In this document: positions 1-7,883 of the stretch, one piece after another
Numbering within the stretch: the stretch's first letter is position 1
Layout: each line of letters starts with the position of its first letter
Source: Clostridia bacterium
GTDB taxonomy: Bacteria; Bacillota; Clostridia; Oscillospirales; Acutalibacteraceae
Reading direction: 5' to 3'
NCBI GenBank assembly: GCA_017519685.1
Contig: JAFWRV010000220.1
Span: 1-9,259, forward strand
DNA length: 9,259 nt
Position numbers and translations under genes: made by a program
The notes under the pieces: generated by a model
The model's database searches: none
Told to the model about the DNA's origin: nothing
What the model saw: only the letters and a program-made list of their open reading frames with translations

Positions 1-2255
<2,255 letters not shown>

Positions 2256-2266
<11 letters not shown>

Positions 2267-3389
2267 AAAACTTTATTATTTCTTCTTTTTTCGCAGAAAC
2301 CGAACCCATTACGCATTCGGGTTTTCCGCCGCCTCTCCCCGAGAGCGCGGCGTTTATTTTTTTGCCTGTTTCCCTGACGTCTTCGCTTACTGAAACGACT
2401 GCGTATTTATATCCGTTTTCGTCATTACCCGAAAACGCGTATGCCGTTCCCGTTTTATCCGAAAGAATGACGGCAAGCTCTCTCGCGTCATCGGCGTTTC
2501 CCGAGCCGTCAAAAACGACGGGAAATTCCTCTGTAACCTCGGCGCATTTAAGGGCAAAAAGTTCTCTTTTGATTTCAACCGATCTGTACGCGGTTTCCTT
2601 CTGCTTTTCCTTGAGCTTTTCGACCGCGTCGGCAACTTCTCCCGTCTTTGCGCAAAGCGAAGCGGAAATCATTGCCACCGAATTGTTCTTTTCACGGTAA
2701 TCAAGCAGCGCTTTATGACCGATTCTGAGAGTTATTCTGAGTCCCTGTTTATAGTTCATAAACGAAACGACCTTGATTATCCCGACCTCGCCCGTTCTCT
2801 TTGTATGAGTTCCGCAGCAGGCGCAAAGATCCGCTCCCTCGATTTTTATCAGGCGCACCTGACCGTAAATCTCTTTTTTGCTTCTGTAATCATAAGACGA
2901 AAGCTCGCTGTCACTCGGATATATTTCTTCGATTTCGATGTTTTCATATATCGCCCTGTTTGCCCGTTCCTCCGCTTCGATAAGCTGCTCCTCTGTTATC
3001 GCGCCGTTGAAATCAACCGTAACCTCGTTTTCACCCATATGAAATCCGACATTGTCAAGGCCTGTTATCCGATGGATAAAACCCGAGAAAATATGCTCTC
3101 CGGTATGCTGCTGCATATTGCCGAAACGGAAATCCCAGTCAAGACGGCACTCGCATTTTCCGCTGACTTCCCTGTCGCAGATATGCGTGATTTCTCCGTC
3201 TTTTTCAACGGTATCCAGAACCTTTGCTTCTCCGATATATCCTCTGTCGCCGGGCTGTCCTCCGCCCTCGGGGAAAAACGCCGTTCTGTCGAGAATAACT
3301 TCAAATTTTTTTCCGTCCTGCCTGCAGGACAGAACATCGGCGGAAAATTCTTTTATATATGTATCAAGACGGTATAATTTTTCAGTCAT
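2256..3389 (-). CDS. Alanyl-tRNA editing protein, AlaX long form with DHHA1 domain
   Basis: Free-standing relative of the editing half of alanyl-tRNA synthetase, expected to hydrolyse Ser-tRNA(Ala) or Gly-tRNA(Ala). In order: a beta-barrel segment with FFPEGGGQPGD (residues 38-48); the second additional domain with the zinc motif HTGEH (H95, H99) and CCGTH (C191, H195), so all four metal ligands are present; a helical linker with a coiled-coil-like stretch (about 245-285); and a C-terminal DHHA1 domain ending in SGRGGGKPECVMGSV (350-364). There is no aminoacylation domain. The length of 377 residues fits the long AlaX type. The ATG is preceded by GGGAGG (3397-3402) at 7-nt spacing and by a clear promoter. 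The gene is monocistronic on the minus strand, divergent from the SRP RNA gene and convergent with the YbaK gene. Confidence 0.93.
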
Positions 3390-3410
3390 ATTTACGCCTC
3401 CCGTGCTAAA

Positions 3411-3439
3411 ATAATATCATAAGCGGAAATATAAATCAA
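3411..3439 (-). promoter_or_regulatory. Promoter for the AlaX-type gene
   Basis: On the minus strand, TTGATT (3434-3439) is followed after exactly 17 nt by TATTAT (3411-3416), close to the SigA consensus TTGACA-17-TATAAT. Transcription should start near 3404, only a few nt upstream of the GGGAGG ribosome site, giving a short leader. Predicted from sequence only. Confidence 0.6.
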
Positions 3440-3476
3440 ATTAATTCCGAAATTTTCATAAAACGGAAATTTTTAC

Positions 3477-3505
3477 TTGATATTAATGAAAATATATATT
3501 ATAAT
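3477..3505 (+). promoter_or_regulatory. Strong promoter for SRP RNA (and probably the dnaX operon)
   Basis: TTGATA (3477-3482), a 17-nt spacer and a perfect TATAAT (3500-3505) in a very AT-rich context. This is the best promoter match in the window, as expected for an abundant stable RNA. The predicted start near 3512 lies about 10 nt upstream of the first base of the long terminal helix of the SRP RNA, leaving a short 5' piece to be trimmed. No comparable promoter is visible between the RNA and dnaX. Confidence 0.75.
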
Positions 3506-3521
3506 AATAAAGATTAAGGAG

Positions 3522-3657
3522 CTTTCCTTTGATCATGTGGCGTGTGGGTCCTGTGCGACAGGACGCTGTGAACCATGTCAGGCGGGTGAACCGAGCAGCA
3601 TTAAGCGGTCAGTCTTGTGCGCCACAGTCTGCCTGCCGCCATATGATCAAGGGAAAG
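3522..3657 (+). ncRNA. ffs: Signal recognition particle RNA, small bacterial type (4.5S/scRNA-like)
   Basis: RNA core of the signal recognition particle, which with Ffh targets nascent membrane and secreted proteins. The diagnostic part is domain IV: the asymmetric loop formed by TCAGG (3578-3582) and AGCAG (3594-3598), enclosing a CGG/CCG stem (3583-3585 with 3591-3593). Flanking segments GGGTCCTGTGCGAC, GAACCATG, CATTAAGC and the 3' GCCTGCC follow, as remembered from Bacillus scRNA. The ends pair perfectly: 3522-3541 with 3638-3657 gives 20 consecutive base pairs including two G-U pairs. There is no Alu domain, so this is the short form, slightly long at about 136 nt; the mature ends may lie further inside. 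The apical loop is GTGAA, five nt rather than the usual GNRA four. Location directly upstream of dnaX is the common Firmicutes arrangement. A dnaX-frame reading frame runs through it but is not coding. Confidence 0.93.
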
Positions 3658-3683
3658 TTTTATTTAAAAGGGGGGAGACCGTA

Positions 3684-5345
3684 ATGTATCAGGCGCTGTA
3701 CAGAAAATGGAGGCCGTCAACATTTGATGAAGTTTACGGTCAGCCCCATGTCACAAAAACTCTGAGAAATGAGCTTTCGACCGGAAGAATCTCTCATGCC
3801 TATCTTTTCACCGGGTCAAGAGGAACGGGAAAAACCTCATGCGCGAAGATTCTTGCAAAGGCGGTAAACTGCCTGAATCCGGTTAACGGCAATCCCTGTA
3901 ACGAATGTGAAATCTGCAGGGGAATAAACAACGGCTCTGTCCTTGACGTTATAGAAATCGACGCCGCTTCAAACAACAGCGTTGAAAATATCAGGGATTT
4001 GCGCGAGGAGGCAAATTTCACTCCCTCAACCGCAAAATACAGAGTATATATTATCGACGAGGTTCACATGCTTTCGACCAGCGCTTTCAATGCCCTGCTC
4101 AAAACGCTTGAAGAACCTCCCGCCCATGTTATATTCATTCTCGCGACAACCGAAGTTCACAAACTGCCGTCAACCATTCTTTCCAGGTGTCAGAGATTTG
4201 ATTTCAACAGAATAACACCGGAAGAAATAATCAGACGGCTTTCCGATATAGCAAAAGGAGAAAACATCACCCTGAGCGAAGAAGCGGCGACGCTTATCGC
4301 AAACATTGCCGACGGCGGAATGAGAGACGCCGTGTCAATTCTCGACCGCTGCCTTTCCGTTTCGGAAAACATTGACGAAAACACAGTCAGCGACGTCACC
4401 GGAATTGCCGGCAATTCGCAGATGTTTGAATTCTCCGACTGTATTTCAAAAAAGGATTATTCAAGTGCGCTGAAGCTCGTTGAGAATCTTTATAACGGCT
4501 ACTGTGACGTTGACAGAATCTGCGCCCGCCTTGCCGAGCATTTCAGAAATCTGATGGTAGCGTTCAGTGTCAACAACTGTGAAAATCTCATTATCTGCTC
4601 AAAATCCGAGCTTCGGAAATATAAGGATGAAGCCGCAAAATTCAGACTTTCCAAAATTCTCGAATGTATAGATATTCTCTCACAGACTTCTTCTGTTCTG
4701 AGAAATTCAATCAATAAAAAAATTCAGTTTGAAGCGGCTGTTATCAAAATGTGCGGCTCCGGCAGCGGAATCGCCGCCGTATCGGAAGACCTGGAAAACA
4801 GAGTTTCCGCGCTCGAAAAGGCAATCGCTTCACTGAGAAACGGCGAAGCCGTTCAGTCTCCCGAGCCACCCGCTCCCGAAAAAACTCCGGTAAAAGAACA
4901 GCCTGCCGCTCCGGAACCCGAGGAGAAACCCGCTCCCGCTCCGGCCGCCGCTCCTGTTAAAGCGGAGCCCGCTTTGCCTCCGGAGCCCTCGGTCCCGTCA
5001 TTCCCCGGCCTTCCCGACGGAGAGTTCATTGACTGGGCTGAAGTTCTCGAAAAACTGATGACATTCGATCTTCCGCTGTTCGGAATCCTTTCCGGTTCGT
5101 CGGCGTCTGTCGTAAACGGAAGAATAATTATTTATACAGATAATCCCACTTTGACCGATTTCATTGAATCGGACAACCGCACACATTACGTCGAGCTTAT
5201 GAGAGCGATTTTTACCGTCACCGGAAAGAAGCCGAAAATCGCGGTTAAATATACGGGTAAAAACAGCTCCGTAAACGAAAAAGAGGAAAACAGTCCTCTC
5301 AGTTCATTAAAAAATAAAATAGATAAGTTCAATCAAGGAGAATAA
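3684..5345 (+). CDS. dnaX: DNA polymerase III subunit gamma/tau (clamp loader ATPase)
   Basis: Motor subunit of the clamp loader that places the DnaN clamp on primed DNA. It has 553 residues from the ATG at 3684, preceded by a G-rich site GGGGGGAG (3670-3677); an upstream in-frame extension would run through the SRP RNA and is rejected. AAA+ features: the conserved start MYQALYRKWRP, Walker A GSRGTGKT (44-51), a zinc module with C63, C72, C75 and C78, Walker B IIDEVH (123-128), sensor-1 ATTE (154-157) and the SRC arginine finger (167-169). Then come the collar domain (about 240-365), a Pro/Ala/Glu-rich disordered linker (about 390-445) and a C-terminal tau-like domain that would contact the polymerase. 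A slippery A_AAA_AAG heptamer lies in frame at 4448-4454 (see findings). First protein gene of the dnaX-ebfC-recR operon, probably transcribed from the SRP RNA promoter. Confidence 0.97.
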   Translation: MYQALYRKWRPSTFDEVYGQPHVTKTLRNELSTGRISHAYLFTGSRGTGKTSCAKILAKAVNCLNPVNGNPCNECEICRGINNGSVLDVIEIDAASNNSVENIRDLREEANFTPSTAKYRVYIIDEVHMLSTSAFNALLKTLEEPPAHVIFILATTEVHKLPSTILSRCQRFDFNRITPEEIIRRLSDIAKGENITLSEEAATLIANIADGGMRDAVSILDRCLSVSENIDENTVSDVTGIAGNSQMFEFSDCISKKDYSSALKLVENLYNGYCDVDRICARLAEHFRNLMVAFSVNNCENLIICSKSELRKYKDEAAKFRLSKILECIDILSQTSSVLRNSINKKIQFEAAVIKMCGSGSGIAAVSEDLENRVSALEKAIASLRNGEAVQSPEPPAPEKTPVKEQPAAPEPEEKPAPAPAAAPVKAEPALPPEPSVPSFPGLPDGEFIDWAEVLEKLMTFDLPLFGILSGSSASVVNGRIIIYTDNPTLTDFIESDNRTHYVELMRAIFTVTGKKPKIAVKYTGKNSSVNEKEENSPLSSLKNKIDKFNQGE

Positions 5346-5346
5346 T

Positions 5347-5685
5347 ATGAAAGCAAGAATTCCCGGAGCGCCCCAGGGCGGCCAGCAGAATATGATGAAA
5401 AAAATTCAGGAAATGCAGGAGAATATGGAAAAGGTTCAGCAGGAGGTTGAAGCTTCCGAATTCACCTCATCTGTCGGCGGAGGCGCGGTTGAAATCACCG
5501 TCAACGGCTCTCATGAAGTAACCTCCGTTATAATCAAACCCGAAATTGTCGATCCCGACGATATCGAAATGCTTCAGGATCTCATTATCTCCGCGACAAA
5601 CGAGAGCATCCGCAAAGCTAACGAAGCGATGGAAAAAGGAATGGAACAGGCAAAAGGCGGACTTTCAATCCCGGGTCTCTTCTGA
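5347..5685 (+). CDS. ebfC: Nucleoid-associated protein YbaB/EbfC
   Basis: Small dimeric DNA-binding protein that coats the nucleoid and influences its organisation. It has 112 residues, the usual size. It shows an N-terminal long charged helix rich in Met, Gln, Glu and Lys (MMKKIQEMQENMEKVQQEVEA, described in parts: residues about 16-37), a central beta sheet with GGGAVEITVNGSHEV, and a C-terminal helix (NESIRKANEAMEKGMEQ) ending in the typical GLSIPGLF tail. AAGGAG (5335-5340) precedes the ATG by 6 nt, and only 1 nt separates it from the dnaX stop. Its position between dnaX and recR is the classic conserved neighbourhood, which makes the assignment secure. The N-terminal Gly/Pro/Gln-rich lead (RIPGAPQGGQQN) is slightly longer than in the E. 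coli protein. Confidence 0.95.
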   Translation: MKARIPGAPQGGQQNMMKKIQEMQENMEKVQQEVEASEFTSSVGGGAVEITVNGSHEVTSVIIKPEIVDPDDIEMLQDLIISATNESIRKANEAMEKGMEQAKGGLSIPGLF

Positions 5686-6284
5686 TGGCTGTTTTTACTC
5701 CCTCACTTGAAAATCTGATAGATAAGCTCGCTTCACTCCCGTCTGTCGGGAGAAAAAGCGCGCAGCGTCTTGCTTTTTATATTCTCGGTATGAGCAGTGA
5801 CAGCGTAACATCTTTCATCGAAGCAATCACAAACGCCAGAGCGTCGGTGCATAAATGCGGCGTGTGCTGCAATTTCACCGATGACGAAATCTGCCCGATA
5901 TGCTCGTCAAAAGAAAGAGACAATTCCGTTATCTGCGTTGTCGAAGATCCGAGAGATGTAATAGCATTTGAAAAAACCCATGAATATAACGGACTGTATC
6001 ATGTTCTTCACGGAGTAATCTCACCGATGAACGATATAAGCCCCGAAGATATATGCATCAAGGAACTGATTGCCCGTCTCGGTGACGGAACGGTAAAAGA
6101 AGTCATAATGGCGACAAATCCCACCGTTGAAGGCGAAGCTACCTCAATGTATATATCAAAACTCATCAAACCTCTCGGCGTGGAAGTCAGCCGTCTTGCC
6201 TACGGTGTCCCGGTCGGAGCGGATATAGAATACGCCGATGAGTTCACTCTGATAAGAGCGATGGAAGGCAGAAAACTGCTCTGA
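5685..6284 (+). CDS. recR: Recombination mediator protein RecR
   Basis: Works with RecF and RecO to load RecA on SSB-coated gaps during recombinational repair. It has 199 residues, the normal family length. Visible order: the helix-hairpin-helix LPSVGRKSA (18-26), a C4 zinc finger using C58, C61 or C62, C70 and C73, the Toprim domain beginning VICVVEDPRD (82-91) and including the ATNPTVEGEATSMYI segment (143-157), and the C-terminal GVPVGADIEYADEFTL motif (174-189) that completes the ring interface. The start ATG shares one base with the ebfC stop (TGATG). No convincing Shine-Dalgarno lies just upstream, so translation probably depends on re-initiation after ebfC. Normally this gene ends its operon; here it lies directly before the origin-like region and dnaN. 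Confidence 0.97.
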   Translation: MAVFTPSLENLIDKLASLPSVGRKSAQRLAFYILGMSSDSVTSFIEAITNARASVHKCGVCCNFTDDEICPICSSKERDNSVICVVEDPRDVIAFEKTHEYNGLYHVLHGVISPMNDISPEDICIKELIARLGDGTVKEVIMATNPTVEGEATSMYISKLIKPLGVEVSRLAYGVPVGADIEYADEFTLIRAMEGRKLL

Positions 6285-6290
6285 TTTTTT
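6267..6290 (+). terminator. Weak candidate terminator after recR
   Basis: GGCAG (6267-6271), an AAAA loop and CTGCT (6276-6280) can form a five-pair hairpin (one G-U), followed after CTGA by six T residues (6285-6290). The stem is short and lies inside the recR end, with a 4-nt gap before the T run, so termination may be partial. The next 70 nt are also very T-rich. Confidence 0.3.
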
Positions 6291-6297
6291 CTTCATT

Positions 6298-6354
6298 TTC
6301 TTCACTTTTTATTTTCTGTTTTTCACTTCTTCACGTTAAATTTTTTTATTCACT
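6298..6354 (+). repeat. Cluster of TTNTTCAC(T/G) motifs, possible relaxed DnaA boxes
   Basis: Four plus-strand copies: TTCTTCACT (6298-6306), TTTTTCACT (6319-6327), TTCTTCACG (6327-6335) and TTATTCACT (6346-6354). Compared with the relaxed DnaA box TTWTNCACA they match at 7 or 8 of 9 positions. TTATTCACT is the best, differing only in the last base. Copies 1-2 and 3-4 are 21 and 19 bp apart, about two helical turns. A fifth form, ATTTTCACG, lies beside the trio array. The surrounding strand is over 80% pyrimidine, which makes some matches likely by chance. Confidence 0.4.
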
Positions 6355-6431
6355 CTTTCAACAAATAATTCAATCCGGAAAGTTTAAAATTCAAAATCCG
6401 TGAAACCTTGACTCTCAATTTATCCGGAACT

Positions 6432-6448
6432 TATACCACATTTTCACG
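6432..6448 (+). promoter_or_regulatory. Two tandem degenerate DnaA boxes next to the trio array
   Basis: TATACCACA (6432-6440) keeps the CCACA half of TTATCCACA, and ATTTTCACG (6440-6448) follows with a one-base overlap. In Bacillus the two boxes abutting the GC-rich spacer and trios are likewise tandem and face the same way. Individually these are poor matches; the call rests on position relative to the trio array. Confidence 0.45.
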
Positions 6449-6471
6449 GTCCCTACTACTACTGCTATAAT
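6443..6471 (+). promoter_or_regulatory. Candidate dnaN operon promoter inside the origin elements
   Basis: TTCACG (6443-6448, four of six to TTGACA), a 17-nt spacer and a perfect TATAAT (6466-6471). The -35 lies in the second DnaA box and the spacer is the trio array, so DnaA binding here would be expected to repress dnaN. A weaker alternative is TTGACT (6408-6413) with TATACC 18 nt downstream (6432-6437). Confidence 0.5.
6453..6467 (-). other. DnaA-trio array
   Basis: The plus strand reads CTACTACTACTGCTA, so the complementary strand read 3' to 5' is GAT GAT GAT GAC GAT: five consecutive DnaA-trios, four of them perfect. DnaA-trios are the single-strand DnaA-binding repeats that direct strand opening in bacterial origins. 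The array sits straight after the DnaA-box pair and GGTCCC spacer and straight before the AT-rich tract, the expected order. Confidence 0.65.
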
Positions 6472-6510
6472 ATGATAAGATAAACATATATAATTTTCAG
6501 TATTTTTTGT
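6466..6510. other. AT-rich tract, candidate DNA unwinding element
   Basis: About 45 bp with only a handful of G or C residues (TATAATATGATAAGATAAAC, then CATATATAATTTT and a run of six T). It follows the trio array and precedes the dnaN ribosome site, where the duplex would open first. It also contains the probable dnaN -10 box. Confidence 0.5.
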
Positions 6511-6524
6511 TTCGGAGGCCCGCT

Positions 6525-7634
6525 ATGAAATTTTCATGTAACTCATTTGATCTTTCTGAAGCCTGTCAGGTTGTTCAGAGAGCAACTTCATCAAAAACAG
6601 CCATTCCGGCAGTCGAAGGTATCCTTATGTCTGCCGAGAACGGAGTTCTTACACTTACCGGCTATGACCTTGAAATGGGTATCACGACATCCATACCCTG
6701 CAATGTTGAGGAAAGCGGAAAAATAGTTGTCAATGCCCACATGTTCAGCGAAACAGTCCGTAAGCTTCCCGACAAGCCCGTTCATCTGGATTCCGATCTC
6801 AGACAGATAGCGGAAATCAAATGCGCGGAATTCAAAACCAAAATCATCGGAATGAGCGCCGACGATTATCCCGAGCTTCCTTCAATTATGGGAGGATATG
6901 ATGTTGTCCTCGGTCAGGCGATGCTCAAGGATATGATTAAAAAGACAATCTTTTCCGCGGCGCAGAAGGACACAAAGGTTGTTCACACAGGCGTCAAGTT
7001 TGAGTTTGAGGAAAATCATATCAGACTTATTGCCGTTGACGGCGTGCGTCTTGCGATAAGAAATGAAGATATAGAATACAGCGGAGAAGAACTTTCTTTC
7101 GTTGTTCCCGCAAAAACTCTTTCCGAGGTTATGAAGCTTCTCTCCGACGGCGAGGAAACTCTCAATATTTCAATCGGTCAGAGACATATTATTTTCAAAA
7201 TAGGAGATTATGACATTATTTCACGTCTTCTTGACGGTGATTTCCTTAAATACAAGGATGCGATACCCTCAAGCACTAAAACGGTTGTAAAAGTCAATAC
7301 AACGGCTTTTCTCGAGAGTATTGACAGAACATCACTTATCCTTGCGGACCGTCTTAAGAGCCCGATAAAATGCGTTTTTGCCGATAATTCGGTTTCACTT
7401 TCAAGTAATGCCGCGCTCGGAACATCGAGCGATAAGATTCCCGTTGAAATCGAAGGCGACGAATGCATTATCGGATTCAACAACAAGTATATGATAGATG
7501 TGCTCAGAGTATGCGACACCGATGAAGTCAGGATTATGCTCAACGGTCCCGTTTCACCGATTCTTGTTGTTCCCAACGAGGGAGACAGCTTTATTTTCCT
7601 TATTCTTCCCGTGAGGCTGAGAAATGAGGATTAA
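6525..7634 (+). CDS. dnaN: DNA polymerase III beta subunit (sliding clamp)
   Basis: Ring-shaped dimer that encircles DNA and tethers the replicative polymerase and repair factors. The 369 residues match the usual length of about 366-380. The start MKFSCNSFDLSEACQVVQRATSSKTAIPAVEGILM is typical, and GGAGG (6514-6518) lies 6 nt upstream; an in-frame ATG 18 nt earlier falls at the ribosome site and is rejected. Three clamp domains are readable: domain 1 through ADDYPELP (about 115-122), domain 2 with FSAAQKDTKVVHTGVKFEFEENHIRLIAVDGVRLAIR (described as about 144-180), and domain 3 with IGFNNKYMIDVLR and the C-terminal SFIFLILPVRL motif that helps form the partner-binding pocket. Four extra residues (RNED) follow because the end overlaps yaaA by 11 bp. 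First gene of the dnaN-yaaA-recF-remB operon. Confidence 0.97.
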   Translation: MKFSCNSFDLSEACQVVQRATSSKTAIPAVEGILMSAENGVLTLTGYDLEMGITTSIPCNVEESGKIVVNAHMFSETVRKLPDKPVHLDSDLRQIAEIKCAEFKTKIIGMSADDYPELPSIMGGYDVVLGQAMLKDMIKKTIFSAAQKDTKVVHTGVKFEFEENHIRLIAVDGVRLAIRNEDIEYSGEELSFVVPAKTLSEVMKLLSDGEETLNISIGQRHIIFKIGDYDIISRLLDGDFLKYKDAIPSSTKTVVKVNTTAFLESIDRTSLILADRLKSPIKCVFADNSVSLSSNAALGTSSDKIPVEIEGDECIIGFNNKYMIDVLRVCDTDEVRIMLNGPVSPILVVPNEGDSFIFLILPVRLRNED

Positions 7635-7863
7635 GGCGCACGTTGTCAAAAAGGAAACCGTTGAAAAAAAGATAGATACGGATTTCATACGCCTTGACGC
7701 GTTTCTTAAAATGAATGACGCAGTTCAGAGCGGCGGTCACGCGAAACTTGTCATTCAGGGAGGAGAAGTCAGGGTAAACGGCGAGGTCTGCACACAGAGA
7801 GGAAAAAAACTGAGACCCGGAGACAGCGCCGAATTCAACAGAATAATATATAAAGTAATATAA
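7624..7863 (+). CDS. yaaA: S4 RNA-binding domain protein YaaA (RlbA-like)
   Basis: Small S4-domain protein conserved between dnaN and recF in Bacillota; linked in Bacillus to ribosome assembly. It has 79 residues, nearly all one S4 domain: RLDAFLKMNDAVQSGGHAKLVIQGGEVRVNGEVCTQRGKKL in pieces, with the key LDAFLK, SGG.AK.VI..G.V.VNGE and RGKKLRPGD elements. The N-terminal 20 residues (KKETVEKKIDTDF) are charged and replace the family's usual short strand. The ATG lies inside the dnaN end (11-nt overlap) with GAGG 7 nt upstream, so translation is probably coupled to dnaN. The neighbourhood settles the identity; the molecular role remains uncertain. Confidence 0.92.
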   Translation: MRIKAHVVKKETVEKKIDTDFIRLDAFLKMNDAVQSGGHAKLVIQGGEVRVNGEVCTQRGKKLRPGDSAEFNRIIYKVI

Positions 7864-7883
7864 ACGAACGGAGGAATGGTATA

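Larger units (their letters stand above)
6285..6524. other. oriC: Candidate chromosomal replication origin region (oriC, incC-like)
   Basis: A 240-bp stretch without genes between recR and dnaN. In order it holds a pyrimidine-rich run (6285-6360) with TTNTTCAC motifs; a segment with ATCCGGAA repeats (6373-6380, 6422-6429); two tandem degenerate DnaA boxes (6432-6440 and 6440-6448); a GGTCCC spacer (6448-6453); a DnaA-trio array (6453-6467); and an AT-rich tract (6466-6510) ending at the dnaN ribosome site. This order (boxes, GC-rich spacer, trios, AT-rich unwinding region, dnaN) matches the basal unwinding system described between dnaA and dnaN in Bacillus subtilis, in the same orientation. 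No perfect TTATCCACA box is present, and dnaA is not adjacent, so activity is inferred. It could be a relic kept as the dnaN promoter region. Confidence 0.6.

Noticed and set aside
3638..3665. Intrinsic terminator at the end of the SRP RNA
   Set aside because: The stem partner is the distant 5' end of the RNA rather than a local hairpin, and the T run is short (TTTTATTT), so a classical terminator is not supported.
3477..3683. 69-residue in-frame N-terminal extension of dnaX
   Set aside because: It runs through the SRP RNA gene, lacks a ribosome site at its ATG, and the family start MYQALYRKWRP lies at 3684 behind a G-rich ribosome site.
6419..6440. Perfect DnaA boxes
   Set aside because: TTATCCGGA and TTATACCACA look close, but neither equals TTATCCACA: one has two mismatches and the other an inserted base. 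They are reported only as degenerate candidates.
6507..6524. Earlier in-frame start for dnaN at 6507
   Set aside because: The added codons overlap the GGAGG site, and the clamp family begins MKF... at 6525.
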